From assembly GCF_002105155.1 (NCBI RefSeq), contig NW_019028994.1, positions 1 through 64,000 of the forward strand: DNA of 64,000 bases. The letters are read 5' to 3'. Position numbers and translations under genes: made by a program. Below, piece after piece: positions 12,301-23,399 of this stretch (positions are counted from its first letter, which is position 1; each line of letters begins with the position of its first letter). A model generated the notes under the pieces. The model was not told the DNA's origin, ran no database searches, and saw only the letters and a program-made list of their open reading frames with translations. Source of the DNA: Lobosporangium transversale. Lineage: Eukaryota > Mortierellomycota > Mortierellomycetes > Mortierellales > Mortierellaceae.

Positions 12301-12463
12301 TGGTTGCGAACTTGACTGTGCCCTTGATAACTCCAACCTTGTCTGGTGTAGAGCCATAGACAAGAGGCATGCCATGGGGGCCAACATGATCCGTGGCAAT
12401 ATGGATTGTAAGTGATTTGAATTTTGGATCGGAGGAGGAAGGAGTATTCTTATGAGCAGACAT
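9349..12463 (-). CDS. Arrestin-domain protein, apparent frameshift
   Basis: Exons read on the minus strand are 12463-12235, 11913-9621 and 9386-9349. The first carries an arrestin N-terminal core (IATDHVGPHGMPLVYGS, VIKGTVKFATNYDCRGRDI) and ends at GTAAAG in phase 1. The second resumes with NKKVVNHHTEEILGHQIWHF. It continues through Pro/Ser-rich linkers, an arrestin C-domain beginning VWEPFGMAYSCSIPSETVHL, and low-complexity Gln and Asp/Glu runs. The last exon, after GTAAGT...TATAG, gives MDLHVTGPRAPL and a stop. Between the block ERCSDLERGIWQTTV and the block PIRLPGPAELATFTETKHI (about 9790-9805) the frame must slip by one base, and summed exon length also leaves one extra base. This is either a real disabling mutation, a sequencing error, or a purine-rich unrecognised intron. 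About 850 aa if corrected. Fungal alpha-arrestins usually adapt ubiquitin ligases to membrane transporters; that role is inferred. Confidence 0.75.
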
Positions 12464-13075
12464 TGTAAATGTGTATATGTATAGATGTATATATTATGGT
12501 TGTATGTATTTTATCGTTTTTTTGTTCATAAAGTGATAAATCCAGGGCGAGCATATTTCCCGAGTCTAACCAGAGTAACAATCCCCGGTACTTGTCTGCA
12601 ACTTCCTTGATGATCCCAGCCTTCCAACCGTACTCTCCACGGGCAACGTTGATGTCCCAAAAGGCTGGGTATTGATCGTAATCGAAATCCTTGTACTCAT
12701 CAATATATTGGTTGTCTTTGAGGTACTGTAGTTGAGCCAGCTGTTCGTTGGTCATCCCGCCCAAGTTATAGACGACTAGGGTTGGTCTCGTTTCAGTCCG
12801 TTCCAGTCCTTCGAATACCTCTGATAATGAATAGAGAAAACTCTCCAGGGCACAAAAATGGTTGGCGGCGGCAGTGACGATGGTAAAGTTCTTGGTTAGG
12901 TTTTCTAGAGGAGAAACGGTATGGTCGATAACATAGGGCAGATCTCTTTCCGGATCGGGCAATCCATCCATGGTACTGTCATCAATAAAATCGGGATCGA
13001 ACTCCATCTCTGGACCTGTACCATAATCGCTGTATGGGTTGTATGGAGTATTGCTGTGTAATGGTATTTTGTCCT
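12450..13075 (-). pseudogene. Truncated glycosyltransferase-like (DUF1647-type) fragment
   Basis: One exon-like open segment begins after a probable TAATAG acceptor near 13076. It carries a luminal-stem-like acidic stretch, then NFTIVTAAANHFCALESFLY, LVVYNLGGMTNEQLAQL, FDYDQYPAFWDINVARGEYG, WKAGIIKEVADKY and LLLWLDSGNM. The order resembles DUF1647/nucleotide-diphospho-sugar transferase-like proteins, with WLDS as the probable metal/sugar site. The frame then degrades and stops at 12450, overlapping the arrestin start codon at 12463. The usual downstream part of the domain has no room, and no donor site is evident. No upstream exon with a start codon or membrane anchor was found either. It is therefore either a gene fragment or a gene whose remaining exons I cannot recognise. 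Confidence 0.55.
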
Positions 13076-13099
13076 CTATTAGATAAGTAAAGTTCAAGA

Positions 13100-14248
13100 A
13101 GAAAGAATGTTAGATAATGAAAACCGACGATTTCTTTTTTTTTTTTTTTTTTTTTTTTGCTGTCCTGTCCTGTCCGACATGGCAGAGAAGAAGAGAAAAG
13201 AGTCTTCTTCCAATTTGTCTTATTTAATTTGGGAAATGGGAAATGGAAAAAAAAAAAAAAGGAGGGGGGGAAAGAATAACGGAACTTTTTTTTTTTTTTT
13301 ACAAATATCGATTTTAGTATATACTATGACAAAGCAGTGACAAGCAAATCATGTCATACATACTTATTTCCAAAACATCTGGAAAAAAAGGTTGAAGACC
13401 TTACAGAACCAAGCCAAGATTAGCATACGAATTAATTTAGATGTCTCATACTCCAGAGCTCCTTGACATGCCCGATGCAAATGTTATTTAGGGACATCTG
13501 AATATGGCCGTCAATTTCAACGGCACATGTCTCATTAGCCTGCAGCTGCCTAGCACTTTTTGTTACTTGGAGGGGTGGGTCTCACGCAAGATGCAAGCAA
13601 TGTCTGTTTGGCAATGGATGTGCATGTCTCACAATCAAGGTAATTCGTTTCCTTTGGTACAAGAATAGGAAGACACATAGCACGACATAATTAAGCAAAG
13701 CAGCACCTTCGATTATTTCTGTCGATCCTCCCTTCTCTACTCCTCTCTTCTCTTTGATCAGACTTTCGGGATCCGGGTTGCTGTGGTTGTAGTAGCAATA
13801 AAGTCAAATATCCAATAACTTTAAATCTCGCTCGAACAACCGTCAAATGTCCGTGCACATGCAGATTTTAAGATTTTGATATTTCACAAGGTTGAAATTG
13901 AGGGGGAAAGAAATAGGGGTGAGTAGAAAAGTAGTTTATGACAATTGAGAAGGAAGGAAGTAGCGGCGCGTCTGTGTTTCCCCTATGATTTTTTTTTTTT
14001 TTTTTTTTTCTGATGTGAAAGAGCATGTTTCGGATGGACTTGAAGAAATAATAGCGAAAGCATCCCTTTTTATAGTCTATTACCCAAAGACAAAAGAAAA
14101 GAAAAAAGTTCAAGGAGGTGAAAGAGATGGCATAAATATTATGCAGAACATATAAATCTGCGCCCCTGCGTTTTGCTCTTTGCTATTCTGCAATCCAACC
14201 CCGGTTGGTGATCTTGCTTTCAACTTCCTCATAGCTATGGTATATAGA

Positions 14249-14293
<45 letters not shown>

Positions 14294-14640
14294 TATTTTT
14301 TTACTTCGATTATCATTAAAATAAAAGATTTGTTATACTCTTATCAACAAAACGTACATGACCCGAAGCTGTGTACTGTATCAAGTAGATATTATATGTG
14401 TCTTAGGTTGCAGGGGTGGTCGTAAAAAGAAGGTGGTACAAAAAAAAGTTAAAGTTCAACGACAACAACGCTGAACCATGTATTTCGTCATCAGGGTTTT
14501 GACCTGGACGTGTTCCAACTAAGATATTCCTTTTATTTCCTTTATAGTGGATCAGTAGTAACTTATATCATCTCCATCTACAGATCTTTATGTAAAATGA
14601 GCATTAACATGTACGAGAAAGTTGCGTAGACGGACAACGA
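13100..14640. other. Intergenic, no gene seen
   Basis: AT-rich sequence with several homopolymer runs, including T tracts near 13135-13158 and 13986-14009 and a 38-T tract at 14251-14288. No supported coding segment was found. It may contain the promoter and a missing first exon of the fragment at 12450-13075, but none could be demonstrated. Confidence 0.5.
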
Positions 14641-14653
14641 CAAGGAGACGCGG

Positions 14654-14840
14654 ATGAGACAAACAGTCAAAGTAAGCCTTATTATCCTTTTACTTCAGTA
14701 AGAGACAAAAATTTATTCTTTTTTTGAAGTGGTTTCGCTCCACATACCGAGTTCTTATCCCCTTTGGTATTGGCCTTGCAACCGTCATTTCCTTCCTAGG
14801 AGGTGTCAGTATATTATGTCGTAGAATAGGATATCAATAG
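14654..14840 (+). CDS. Candidate single-pass membrane microprotein
   Basis: A two-exon reading, 14654-14671 and 14730-14840, starts at ATGAGACAAAC. It is spliced by a GTAAGC donor and a pyrimidine-rich TTTTTTTGAAG acceptor in phase 0, and gives about 42 residues. The second exon encodes a basic flank (WFRSTYR), a hydrophobic stretch of about 20 residues (VLIPFGIGLATVISFLGGVS) and a basic end (CRRIGYQ) before a stop. The topology resembles small mitochondrial or ER inner-membrane subunits. I do not recognise the family. An upstream in-frame stop excludes extension. With so short an open frame this could be chance. Confidence 0.28.
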
Positions 14841-17700
14841 TCCCATAAAGGGTTCTAATATGTTCTTACGACAGGCAAAAATGACACTAACGTTTCACCT
14901 CGCATGGCATGATATATGTTACCTATCGAACTTGGAACCGTCAATATCGACATGCTTACATCCAACATATATATATTTACTTCAAACCATATGTAGATGT
15001 AATATACGCTGGTCATGCTATGATGACGCATAGCATAAGTATTATTAAGAAGTAACATATGCGCGTATGTGTGCTGATGTATTCTGATACAGCAAGTATT
15101 AAGAGTATGAACATTTTTTATTCATTCATAGATATATTTATTGTTCGTTTTCCTCCCTTCCCCTTTCAATTAGTCTACAGATTGAATGAGTGTATCAATT
15201 CCCTCTTTCTCTTATCCTTATTATCACTCTACCCTGAAGTACGCCTTCTAAATTACTTTAAATATCTCCTTCTTCCCGCTTTCCCCAGTGTCCACGTTCC
15301 GGATTAAAGACAATCCACCTTTCCTGTCTCTAGTTGTCGTCGGTTTCTTGAGAAGTATTCGCGTAAGCATCGGCGATTTTGAGCTCCTTTTTTTAACACC
15401 CATGAATTGGTACCCTCCTTTTTTTTTTTATTATTTTTTTTTATTGCTGCTGCCCAACCTTGCTATATTTGTGCATTTGAAACTTCTTTTTTACTAGCCC
15501 TTCTTGGATATGGAAGCGGGCTCCCTTCTACCTCCGTTTCGCTCAGATCAGCTTCCTCCTTATCATTATTCCCAATTGTTTTTTTAGAGTCTTTTTGATG
15601 ACGATCGGATATAAATTTTCAATATTCTCGAGTGTATTGGCTGCCACCAAATTTAATTCAATGGTCGTTTTTAGATTTAAAAATATATTCTATGACCAAA
15701 AAAAGAAATGGACGACATCTTCCTATGCAATGTTGCAATGCCTTGGCTAGCGTTTTTTTAAAATTCAAGTGATACATGTATAAATATTCATGCTTGCAGA
15801 AGATGGGAGCGCTGTATGATCTGGCTCCTCGTTTAATTCCCCCCTATTTACTACTACAGGACTAAAAAAAGAGGCTATTTTATTTTATTTTTATTTTTAA
15901 CATTTACACTCTGTAGACCTCTAAACCAGAGAGTTTGTAGACGTTGACTTGAATATTTTTGGATATCGTGTCCTGCTGGATCGTTTTCTGCTCACTTTCT
16001 TGCATTTCTAGTCCACTGCATGGCGAATGCAGCACACACTTTTTTTTTTTTTTTTTTTTTTTATTGTTATATATTATTATTACAAGAATGCTTTCTCTAT
16101 TTCCATCCCTTTTCATCCTCCGCCTCACTTTGCTCTGAAGCGACAATGCAACTAGCCAATTCCCGTCTGCGTGTTGGTTTTGCGACTAAAACTATGGCCA
16201 ATCTATCTCCTCTCCACAACCCACCTGTTGTCCTACTCCTTTATCCTACATAGTGCTCATAATCCCCTTCCTAAATGCTCAAATGCTTCGAAACCAGGCC
16301 TTGGAATATTCAGATTAAAAAGAATTTGAAAGCTGTGTAGTAGATAAAGGGCGGGTCCCTTCTCATTTCAAGCTCCCATTTTTTTATTAATATGCATACA
16401 TATTTTAAACTAACCTCCACTATCACCTTATCCATTATGCAAAAAAACTGGTGATGTGAGTTCCTGTCAGATCTTCACAGTTGTTGCTCATTATCATTTC
16501 CTTGTCTTCTCACCCCATATTTGTTTTTTCCCTTACTCTATTATTCTCCTACTCTCCTACTCTCCTACTTTCGTACTCTCCTTCTCTCTTTCTTCCTCTC
16601 TTCTTCTTTTCTATTCTCTTCCTCCCTTTTTTATCCCCATTTTTTTTCCTCTTTTTCATTTGTTTGTTTCCTTAGACACGTCTATATACTTATTTTAATT
16701 TTTATATCTTTCTTAATTTTTTATTTTTTATATCCACTAATAATCTTAATACATTCCCCAGGCATTTGTATAACATCATTTCTGGTAATACTTCACCCCT
16801 TCCTCCCCCTCACCTATACAATCCCAAGACCAACAACCATATAGAGCCTCATGAACCCTTCCTTGGGCATCAATCCATGATTTTCTTTCCCTATTTGATC
16901 CCATTTCAGTTTATGTCTTTAAATCTATATCATTTCAGCCCAGCTTCACGACATATACCATCTATAACTTTTTCTAGCTTTTTCTAGACTATACATGTCT
17001 TTGTTTTTCTTCTTTGTTTTCTTGCGATTCTTCAGGACGTAAGGATGGAATAATTGACGGCGTAGTTCGGGTTTACACCAATCAACATCCAACATTTTTT
17101 TTTGTTCATTACCCAACTTACTGTCTTTTACTTGGGTATGCTCAGGGAATATCATCAAACTATAATCCTTGATATACACAAACGCATCATTAGGCCCTAT
17201 CTACACTATTCCATCCTATTATGTTCATTTCCCATACCTTGTATTTTCTTTCTTCTCTTTCTGTGAAAAGAAAAGAATAAAAAAAAAAAAAAGCTGGCCT
17301 TTACTTTTTGGTGTAACAGGTCTTGGAGCACATGGACGCACGGACATAAACATTAAGAATTTTTACACTTTATTTATCTGTTTGTTTGTTTTGCATTGAC
17401 CATTGGAAAAGGGTTCTTCCGCTAATTCTGATATTCGCTGATCGTCCTTGTTCCATTATTTTGAATCCAACCTTCAATAAGCATTTTGGATCAGCGCATT
17501 ACTACTTCTTTTCTTGGCGACAAGCAGACTAGGGAAAGAAAAAGAAAAAAAGAAACTAATATTTTTTTTTCTTTTTTTTTTTTCTTCCAAATAGATACCA
17601 GCTGGACAACACAACCCAAAAGGATCCTCGACATTTTCTTTTAATGACCCATCACTTACCCCAGTTTTTACCTGATTAATTTTTTATCTTTAAAAGAAAT
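14841..17700. other. Long gene-poor, pyrimidine-rich region
   Basis: About 2.9 kb with no supported gene. Sequence is T/C-rich on the plus strand, with poly(T) tracts (for example near 15419-15430 and 16041-16062) and a (CTCCTACT)-like repeat at about 16544-16585. The last 150 bp form the pyrimidine-rich leader upstream of the amino-acid transporter start. Confidence 0.5.
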
Positions 17701-20488
17701 ATGGCCTCAAAATATCAAGAACGTTCCTTCTCATTCTCATCCTTTTCAACATCCATTTCAACTGCTGCGGGTCAGCGACTCTCCTCATCACAATCCTTCT
17801 CTACATCAACTTGTTCTTCAAATGGCCTACAACAGCAAGTATCACAAGCACCCGAACGGACAATGGGTCTCATGAGTGCAATTCTGATGGTAATGACAGG
17901 GTATGGTGACTATTTCCCTACTTCTTATTTTCCTTTTTCTTCTCCTTTCCTTTCCTTTCCTTCACCCTCTGCTTGTTTCCTGTTCAACATACAAAATGAT
18001 GGAACAATCCATAGACTAACATCACCTTGACTTTTTTTTTTTACCTTTTTCTCCCTCCCTGGCCAAACCTTCAGATCATTGGAACTCTCATCGGCACTGG
18101 TATCTTTGCATCTCCAGGGCCTTTGTTCGATTCCGTAAACTGTACCCAAACAAGCTTCATGATCTGGGCATTCGCAGGTATTATTTGCACAATCGGTGCA
18201 TTTGCCTATGCTGAGCTGGGGACCATGTTTCCAGAGTCAGGTGGGGACTATCAATACCTGGCTCGAGCCTATGGCAAAAAGATGGCATTGGTCTTCGGAT
18301 GGTCTTTTATTACCATCTTGAACCCAATTGGCACTGCAGGGATTTCTGGCGTCCTAGGACGGTACGCAGTTGATATGATTATATATTTCAAGACAGGGAC
18401 CAGTTCAGGTGCGGGTCCTGCTGTTGCAGCTGTTGGCGCTGCAATGGTGACCGGTGCAGGAAGTGTTTTGAATGGGACAAATTACGTCGCTCCACAGGTA
18501 CATTCACCCTTTGCACCAGGGACGCCTTCTTATGCATCGTTCCCTAATGACCCTTTAGCCCAGAACCAGACAGGCGCGGTCTTGCCTAGTTCAGGTCATT
18601 CGGATGATATGCCATGGGTCGTACGCTCCTTTTCGATCGGTTCCATCTTAGTGATGGGAATGATCAACATATTTTTCTTGGAGGGAGGCAAATATGCGAG
18701 CAACATCCTGGCTATGTTCAAAATCGGCGGCATGTGTATGTTAATCGTCATTGGGAGTATGCAAGCTGCGAAAAACCATGCACAAAGTGAAGCCTTTAGT
18801 ATCCCGATCGAACAATCCAGCCACAATATTTCCGATTATGTGAGCGCGTTGTGTTTCGCATTTTTCGCTGTAAGTTATGCAAAAAAAAAAAAAAAGATTT
18901 CTCCCATTACTTTCTCTTCCTCACAGCTTCTTTTTCTAATCTTTTTCCAATCTTTTTTTTTTTTTTTTTTATTCCTCTTCATTAGTATAATGGATTCAAT
19001 AACATCAATCTCGGTCTGGGAGAGCTTCGTGACCCTGAAAGGAATCTCAAGCGTGCCGTCTGGATAGCAATGCCCTTCGTCACTATCCTGTTCTTACTCG
19101 CCAATTTTGCATTCTTTTCCATCCTATCTTCTCACGACCTACGTCATGTCCATTCTTTATCTCTCCATGCGGGTCACACAGTCTTGGGTCAACCTGGAGG
19201 GTTTATGATGGCAGGCACAGTCGTCGCATCAGCTCTTGGATCTATCAACGCTAATATCTGGGCTGGATCTCGGTTGTTAGTTATTATGGCCAAAGATAAT
19301 GCCATCATCCCCTACCCCATCGGTAAAGTCTGGGCACGAACTGGCACGCAAGCCACTGCAATGGGTATCTTGGTTGTCCAAGCTTCGATCCATGCATTGA
19401 TCAGTTTAGATTTCAAGACGTTTTCTAAAATCTATTCAGCAGTCGGATGGACTTGGTATGGCCTTTCTATCCTAGGCCTCCTGTACTTGCGCAAGAAGAA
19501 GCCAACATTCCCAAGGCCTGTAAAAGTGTTTTGGCCTCTAGCGCTCGTGTTCGTGATGGTGGCATTCTTCCTGGTGTTTGGGTCCTTGACATTGGCATTT
19601 ATGAGCACTGGTATTAGCCCGGAGCTACAACAGTCGGAGGGTAGCAAGGGAGAGCCAGATGATGCCGAGTCCGGAAGATACACACCTGTGATTATGTTTG
19701 GTATGGCTATTTTGTTCATGACAGGCGTTGTTCCCGCGTTCTATCTGACAAAGTGCTTCAATCGACGACAGCAACGCAAGCGTGCAACCAAATATGGGCA
19801 ATCTGAAGAAACCCTTAACCCATACAACAATACCGATGGTCAGAGCAAAGACCCAAATGGACATGCTGGTGCTCTTGGGTGCCCTCAGCCCGACTTCGAA
19901 CGCAAAAAGCTATCGAGACGGTTTTCAAGTTCATCCTCTATCACCTTGGTCATCGAACAAAAGAAGATTAAGAAGAGGCAGTACCAACAACATCAACAAC
20001 TAGAAGGCTCTCGATGCAACAGTCCTCAACCTGCACATTTTGAAAGCGATAGTGATGATGAATATGGTGACAATGAAAAAGAGATTGCCCGCGTGCAAGA
20101 GCTTCGCTCTTCAAAACTTTCATATGACCAACGCTCTCACAATCCCCTGGATGATGTTGAGATGGGAGGTGCTCGTACAAATAATAATACCCAACATCAA
20201 AACAGCAGCAATAACAATAATGACCGGATCGATACCTACTCTCCATTTTCGGGTCCAGTAATGGCCATTACAATACCATCGCCGGAAGCTTACAGAGCCG
20301 CTGTAAACTCTCCATACAGACAGTGTCCGTCTCAGTTTTTGGACATCCATGGAAATGGTAGATCAGGTCCAAGCTGTTCCGAGATCACTTTGAGTCTCGC
20401 GGATGAGTATGTTTGCAGTACTAATGGCGAAGATGATGATGATCGCACCAAGGAAAAGGACTCCCAGAGTCAAGACAAGATGGGATGA
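17701..20488 (+). CDS. LAT-family amino-acid transporter (APC superfamily)
   Basis: Three exons, 17701-17889, 18075-18869 and 18986-20488, all join in phase 0 (GTAATG/TTCAG, GTAAGT/TTAG) and give 828 aa. A Ser-rich N-terminus leads into TM1 with the substrate-binding signature IIGTLIGTGIFASPG. AYAELGTMFPESGGDYQYL follows, the conserved TM3/loop of L-type transporters. The exon 3 start, YNGFNNINLGLGELRDPERN, is the conserved unwound TM6 and following loop. About twelve hydrophobic segments are expected up to residue about 585. After that a hydrophilic tail of roughly 240 residues follows, rich in Ser, Asn, Gln and acidic residues, well beyond the tail of animal LAT light chains. The family exchanges neutral or cationic amino acids across plasma or vacuolar membranes; the substrate here cannot be read from sequence. 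Introns contain long T tracts. Confidence 0.9.
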
Positions 20489-20842
20489 AAGATCTTCAAT
20501 TCTGTATTTATATTTCCTCTTTTTTTTTTCTTTTTTTTTCTTTATTTTTTTTCTTTCTTTTTTTTATAAAGTTGTCTTTAATTATTTCTTTTTGCATTGT
20601 AGATAGAGCATAGATAACATTCTTTATCCCGATCATTAAAAACAAAAAAGACAATAGATAAATATGGCTTGAGTATTTTTAAAAAAGTACTCCACGGGAG
20701 GAGAAGGTCTTTTTATTTATATGGTACAAGTTGATAAAAAAAAGTATAGGGTGGAAGCGCCCTACACCAATATCCAGTTTTTCGTCCTTAATTTTTTTTT
20801 TTTTTTTTTTTTTTTTTTGGAATATCCGTAGTAATCTGTCAC
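20489..20842. other. Convergent 3' intergenic region
   Basis: Lies between the 3' ends of the transporter (plus) and the histone chaperone (minus). It is AT-rich with T tracts near 20520-20565 and a 28-T run at about 20791-20818, which on the minus strand is a poly(A) run just after the chaperone stop. A possible AATAAA-like polyadenylation signal cannot be assigned with certainty. Confidence 0.5.
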
Positions 20843-22660
20843 TCAGTCTTCGTCCAACTCATCAACTTCTTCTTCGTCATCATTCCTATGCCGCGAAGGA
20901 GCTTCTATATCTTCGTCTTCTTCTTCCAACTCATCCTCATCTTCTTCCTCTTGGCCGTCATGGTCATTATCATTGCCTCCTCCGTCCACATCTTCCTCTT
21001 CTTCGTCCCCGTCTCCGCCTCCATCATCATCCTCATCTTCATCTTCATCCTCATCTTCATCTGTATCTTCTCCAAGGCTTTCTTCCTCCAAATCCTCTTC
21101 ATCATCCTCTTCAACTACTTGCTGTTTCTTAGATTTTTTCTTATTTGTGGTACTAACATCTTCACCATTTTCATTATCACTGTCACTGCCCTCTGCATCC
21201 GAATCATATTCTTCCATAATTTCATCTTCGCTTTCCGGTGCAAAATCCTCATCATCTTCATCATCGTCATCGTCATCCAGAGGGTTAGCCGAGATTGTCG
21301 CTCCTGCTGCTGCCCCCGCTCCTGCCCCTGCAGCTATTCCACGTTGCTTTTTCTTCGTGTTCGCTTCACTCTGTTGTGATGATTGACTAGCGCTTTCAGA
21401 CATTAAATCATCATCATCTGCAGCTCGTTCTCTCTTCTTGGAACTTGCAGAAGAAGATGCAGTCGTGGGTCCTTTATCCTTCGCTTTTAGATCTGCACTC
21501 AAGCTTCTGTCTCGAATCCCAGCCTTCTTGATCCATTCTTCAACTTGACCGAATTCCTTAGTATCAATCATACTAAAGCCTACTACTCGACGGTTATCAC
21601 CCTTAGTCTCTTGTGGGACGCCCTCAAGATCTTCTGTTGTAGCGTTTCCGCTGGTATTGTCCATCACAATCTCCATATCAAATGTTCTTGACGTGACAGA
21701 ATGAAAACCAATTGCTTCTATCACAGCTGATCGCATGAAGAGAATAGGCTTCCGGAACGCAAACAGGATCCCTGTTGGGAGTAAATACATCGTTCCTTGA
21801 TTTGATTTTAAATGTGCAGAGAAATTGGGGTATGCTTGTGTGCGACTTGCAATGATATCGATCGCAGAAGAGTTATAGTTGGTTGGATTGGAACGATGCA
21901 GAAAATAGGAAAGAATTGAAATTATGATGGGGTCAGGTCGTTTGGAGCCTGTAATGAAAGGGATCGGCGGAGTCTGTTTCTTTTTGTTCGTAGCAACCAC
22001 AGAAGAGTCAGCTGACATTGATCGTAAATCATCCTCAAGTCCTACAAGCTGTTGATGTTGTTTATGAAACTCGAGTGTAAAATCTTTACCGTCGTCCGCC
22101 AAGGGTACGGCCCAGACGGCGTCCTTGCTGCTGCCTGTACTAATTCCAGAGTGTTTAAAAAACAAGATTAATGCTGTCTGTTTGGTGGTGCGTTCTAAAA
22201 ACGGTACTGCAATGACACGATAGAGAGATTCATAGGGTGCACTACAGATAATTTCTGTATTATTTGTGTTGTTGGCAGCGGAAATGAGAGCTAGATCTCG
22301 TTGATGGAAAGAGAGGACTAGTTTCTTGCGGATAGGATGCAAAAACGATTGAGGGGAGGTGGAGTAGATAGCAGGACCAATGTCCTCAATTGTTGTATTA
22401 AGCTTTGCTGGCGCTGTTGCAACCGCAGTGGATATGTTGGACCCCGTTGTTGTGGCTTCAGAGGGAGTCCTGTTAAAGTATTGAGCGATTCCTTGTACAG
22501 GCTTGGAGGGAGATCCTGATTGCTTGATCTGAAAGTATGTGAGCAATCTTGTCATTACTCCAGCAGTGTCTGGGTAAGTCGTGACCAGGTCCTGCACTGC
22601 CTTGGCCAAATCCTTGTCATCCTGAATCGTTGCCGTGACAAGCTGCGGCGAGAGAGTCAT
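20843..22660 (-). CDS. RTT106: RTT106-family histone chaperone
   Basis: A single uninterrupted frame of 605 aa. The N-terminal helical region (DLAKAVQDLVTTYPDTAGVM) corresponds to the Rtt106 dimerisation part. Two PH-like modules follow between about residues 100 and 430, with strands such as KKLVLSFHQRDLALI, VWAVPLADDGKDFTLEF, YLLPTGILFAFRKPILFM and TFDMEIVMDN. The C-terminus, about residue 480 on, is a very long run of Asp/Glu with Lys/Ser patches, expected to bind histones. Yeast Rtt106 (about 455 aa) deposits H3-H4 acetylated at H3K56 during replication and heterochromatin formation. POB3/SSRP1 also carries an Rtt106-like domain, but the FACT N-terminus is not seen here. The acidic tail and the lack of introns are the only notable oddities. 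Transcribed convergently with the transporter. Confidence 0.85.
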   Translation of the reverse strand: MTLSPQLVTATIQDDKDLAKAVQDLVTTYPDTAGVMTRLLTYFQIKQSGSPSKPVQGIAQYFNRTPSEATTTGSNISTAVATAPAKLNTTIEDIGPAIYSTSPQSFLHPIRKKLVLSFHQRDLALISAANNTNNTEIICSAPYESLYRVIAVPFLERTTKQTALILFFKHSGISTGSSKDAVWAVPLADDGKDFTLEFHKQHQQLVGLEDDLRSMSADSSVVATNKKKQTPPIPFITGSKRPDPIIISILSYFLHRSNPTNYNSSAIDIIASRTQAYPNFSAHLKSNQGTMYLLPTGILFAFRKPILFMRSAVIEAIGFHSVTSRTFDMEIVMDNTSGNATTEDLEGVPQETKGDNRRVVGFSMIDTKEFGQVEEWIKKAGIRDRSLSADLKAKDKGPTTASSSASSKKRERAADDDDLMSESASQSSQQSEANTKKKQRGIAAGAGAGAAAGATISANPLDDDDDDEDDEDFAPESEDEIMEEYDSDAEGSDSDNENGEDVSTTNKKKSKKQQVVEEDDEEDLEEESLGEDTDEDEDEDEDEDDDGGGDGDEEEEDVDGGGNDNDHDGQEEEDEDELEEEDEDIEAPSRHRNDDEEEVDELDED

Positions 22661-23082
22661 GTTGAAGAGAGAGGGAGGGACAAGTAGTACACGGAAGAAA
22701 AAAAGAGCTAATTGTTGTGAAATGAATCAAAAGAAAATCTATTTGCCACCATGTAGGAGACGCTGGCTGCAACTTGTAAGGAACATCAGCAGCCTGAGTG
22801 GCTTATGCACAATGCACGACATTTTTTTAAGTTGATACACGCTCCAAGGATGACAATCAGAAGCAATTGTCCCTTATTAAGGTTATTTTGTTTTCTGAGC
22901 ATTATTCCAAACCAGACAGTTTGATGATTTGACTTCAACGCAAGCAAAGCGCAAGGGATATCTGTTTACTTATTGAGTGATGCATCTAGAGAGGAGCCGC
23001 TGCACAGCACTACTTGGTTTTTTTTATTAAGCATATGTTTGCTATTGAGCTATCTACATCTTACCTGGCTACTATCTTAAGC

Positions 23083-23090
23083 TATATAAG
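23083..23090 (+). promoter_or_regulatory. TATA box in left arm
   Basis: TATATAAG lies 63 bases before the ATG at 23153, in a compact promoter-like setting, and reads inward toward the palindrome centre. Confidence 0.55.
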
Positions 23091-23152
23091 GCCAGACTCT
23101 TAGCCACCTTGGAAAGTACTTTCCTTTGTCACTATCGAAAAGTCTCTCCAAG

Positions 23153-23380
23153 ATGTTGTCCGGAGCACACCACGTGGAGGTGGTCTGGCATCGTGCTCCG
23201 ATAGGTCAGGCCCCATGGCCTTGCAAACGCCCGCACACACACCCATTAACCCATTTACCCATTTACCCGTTTACCCATTCCCGCCCAGCCGAAGGGGCTC
23301 CACCATCGCATAGCTCATTCAAGAACCAGCGTAGGTATATGCCCATTCGGACTCTTGGATATGCATTATTGCTATATTAA
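23153..23380 (+). CDS. Small ORF in left arm, unknown
   Basis: Codes 75 residues starting MLSGAHHVEVVWHRAP, just downstream of a TATA box. Part of it is translated from the 8-bp repeat (PLTHLPIYPFTH). It ends immediately before the long T-rich tract. No family is recognised, and an identical copy exists in the right arm. It may be a real small gene or the leader of a noncoding transcript. Confidence 0.3.
   Translation: MLSGAHHVEVVWHRAPIGQAPWPCKRPHTHPLTHLPIYPFTHSRPAEGAPPSHSSFKNQRRYMPIRTLGYALLLY
23241..23280. repeat. Five-copy 8-bp repeat (ACCCATTT)
   Basis: Five tandem octamers: ACCCATTA, ACCCATTT, ACCCATTT, ACCCGTTT, ACCCATTC. The C-rich phase is telomere-like in style but is not the canonical fungal TTAGGG repeat. 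Mirrored at 26944-26983. Confidence 0.85.
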
Positions 23381-23399
23381 AGTGTTTTGTGTTAGTAGG

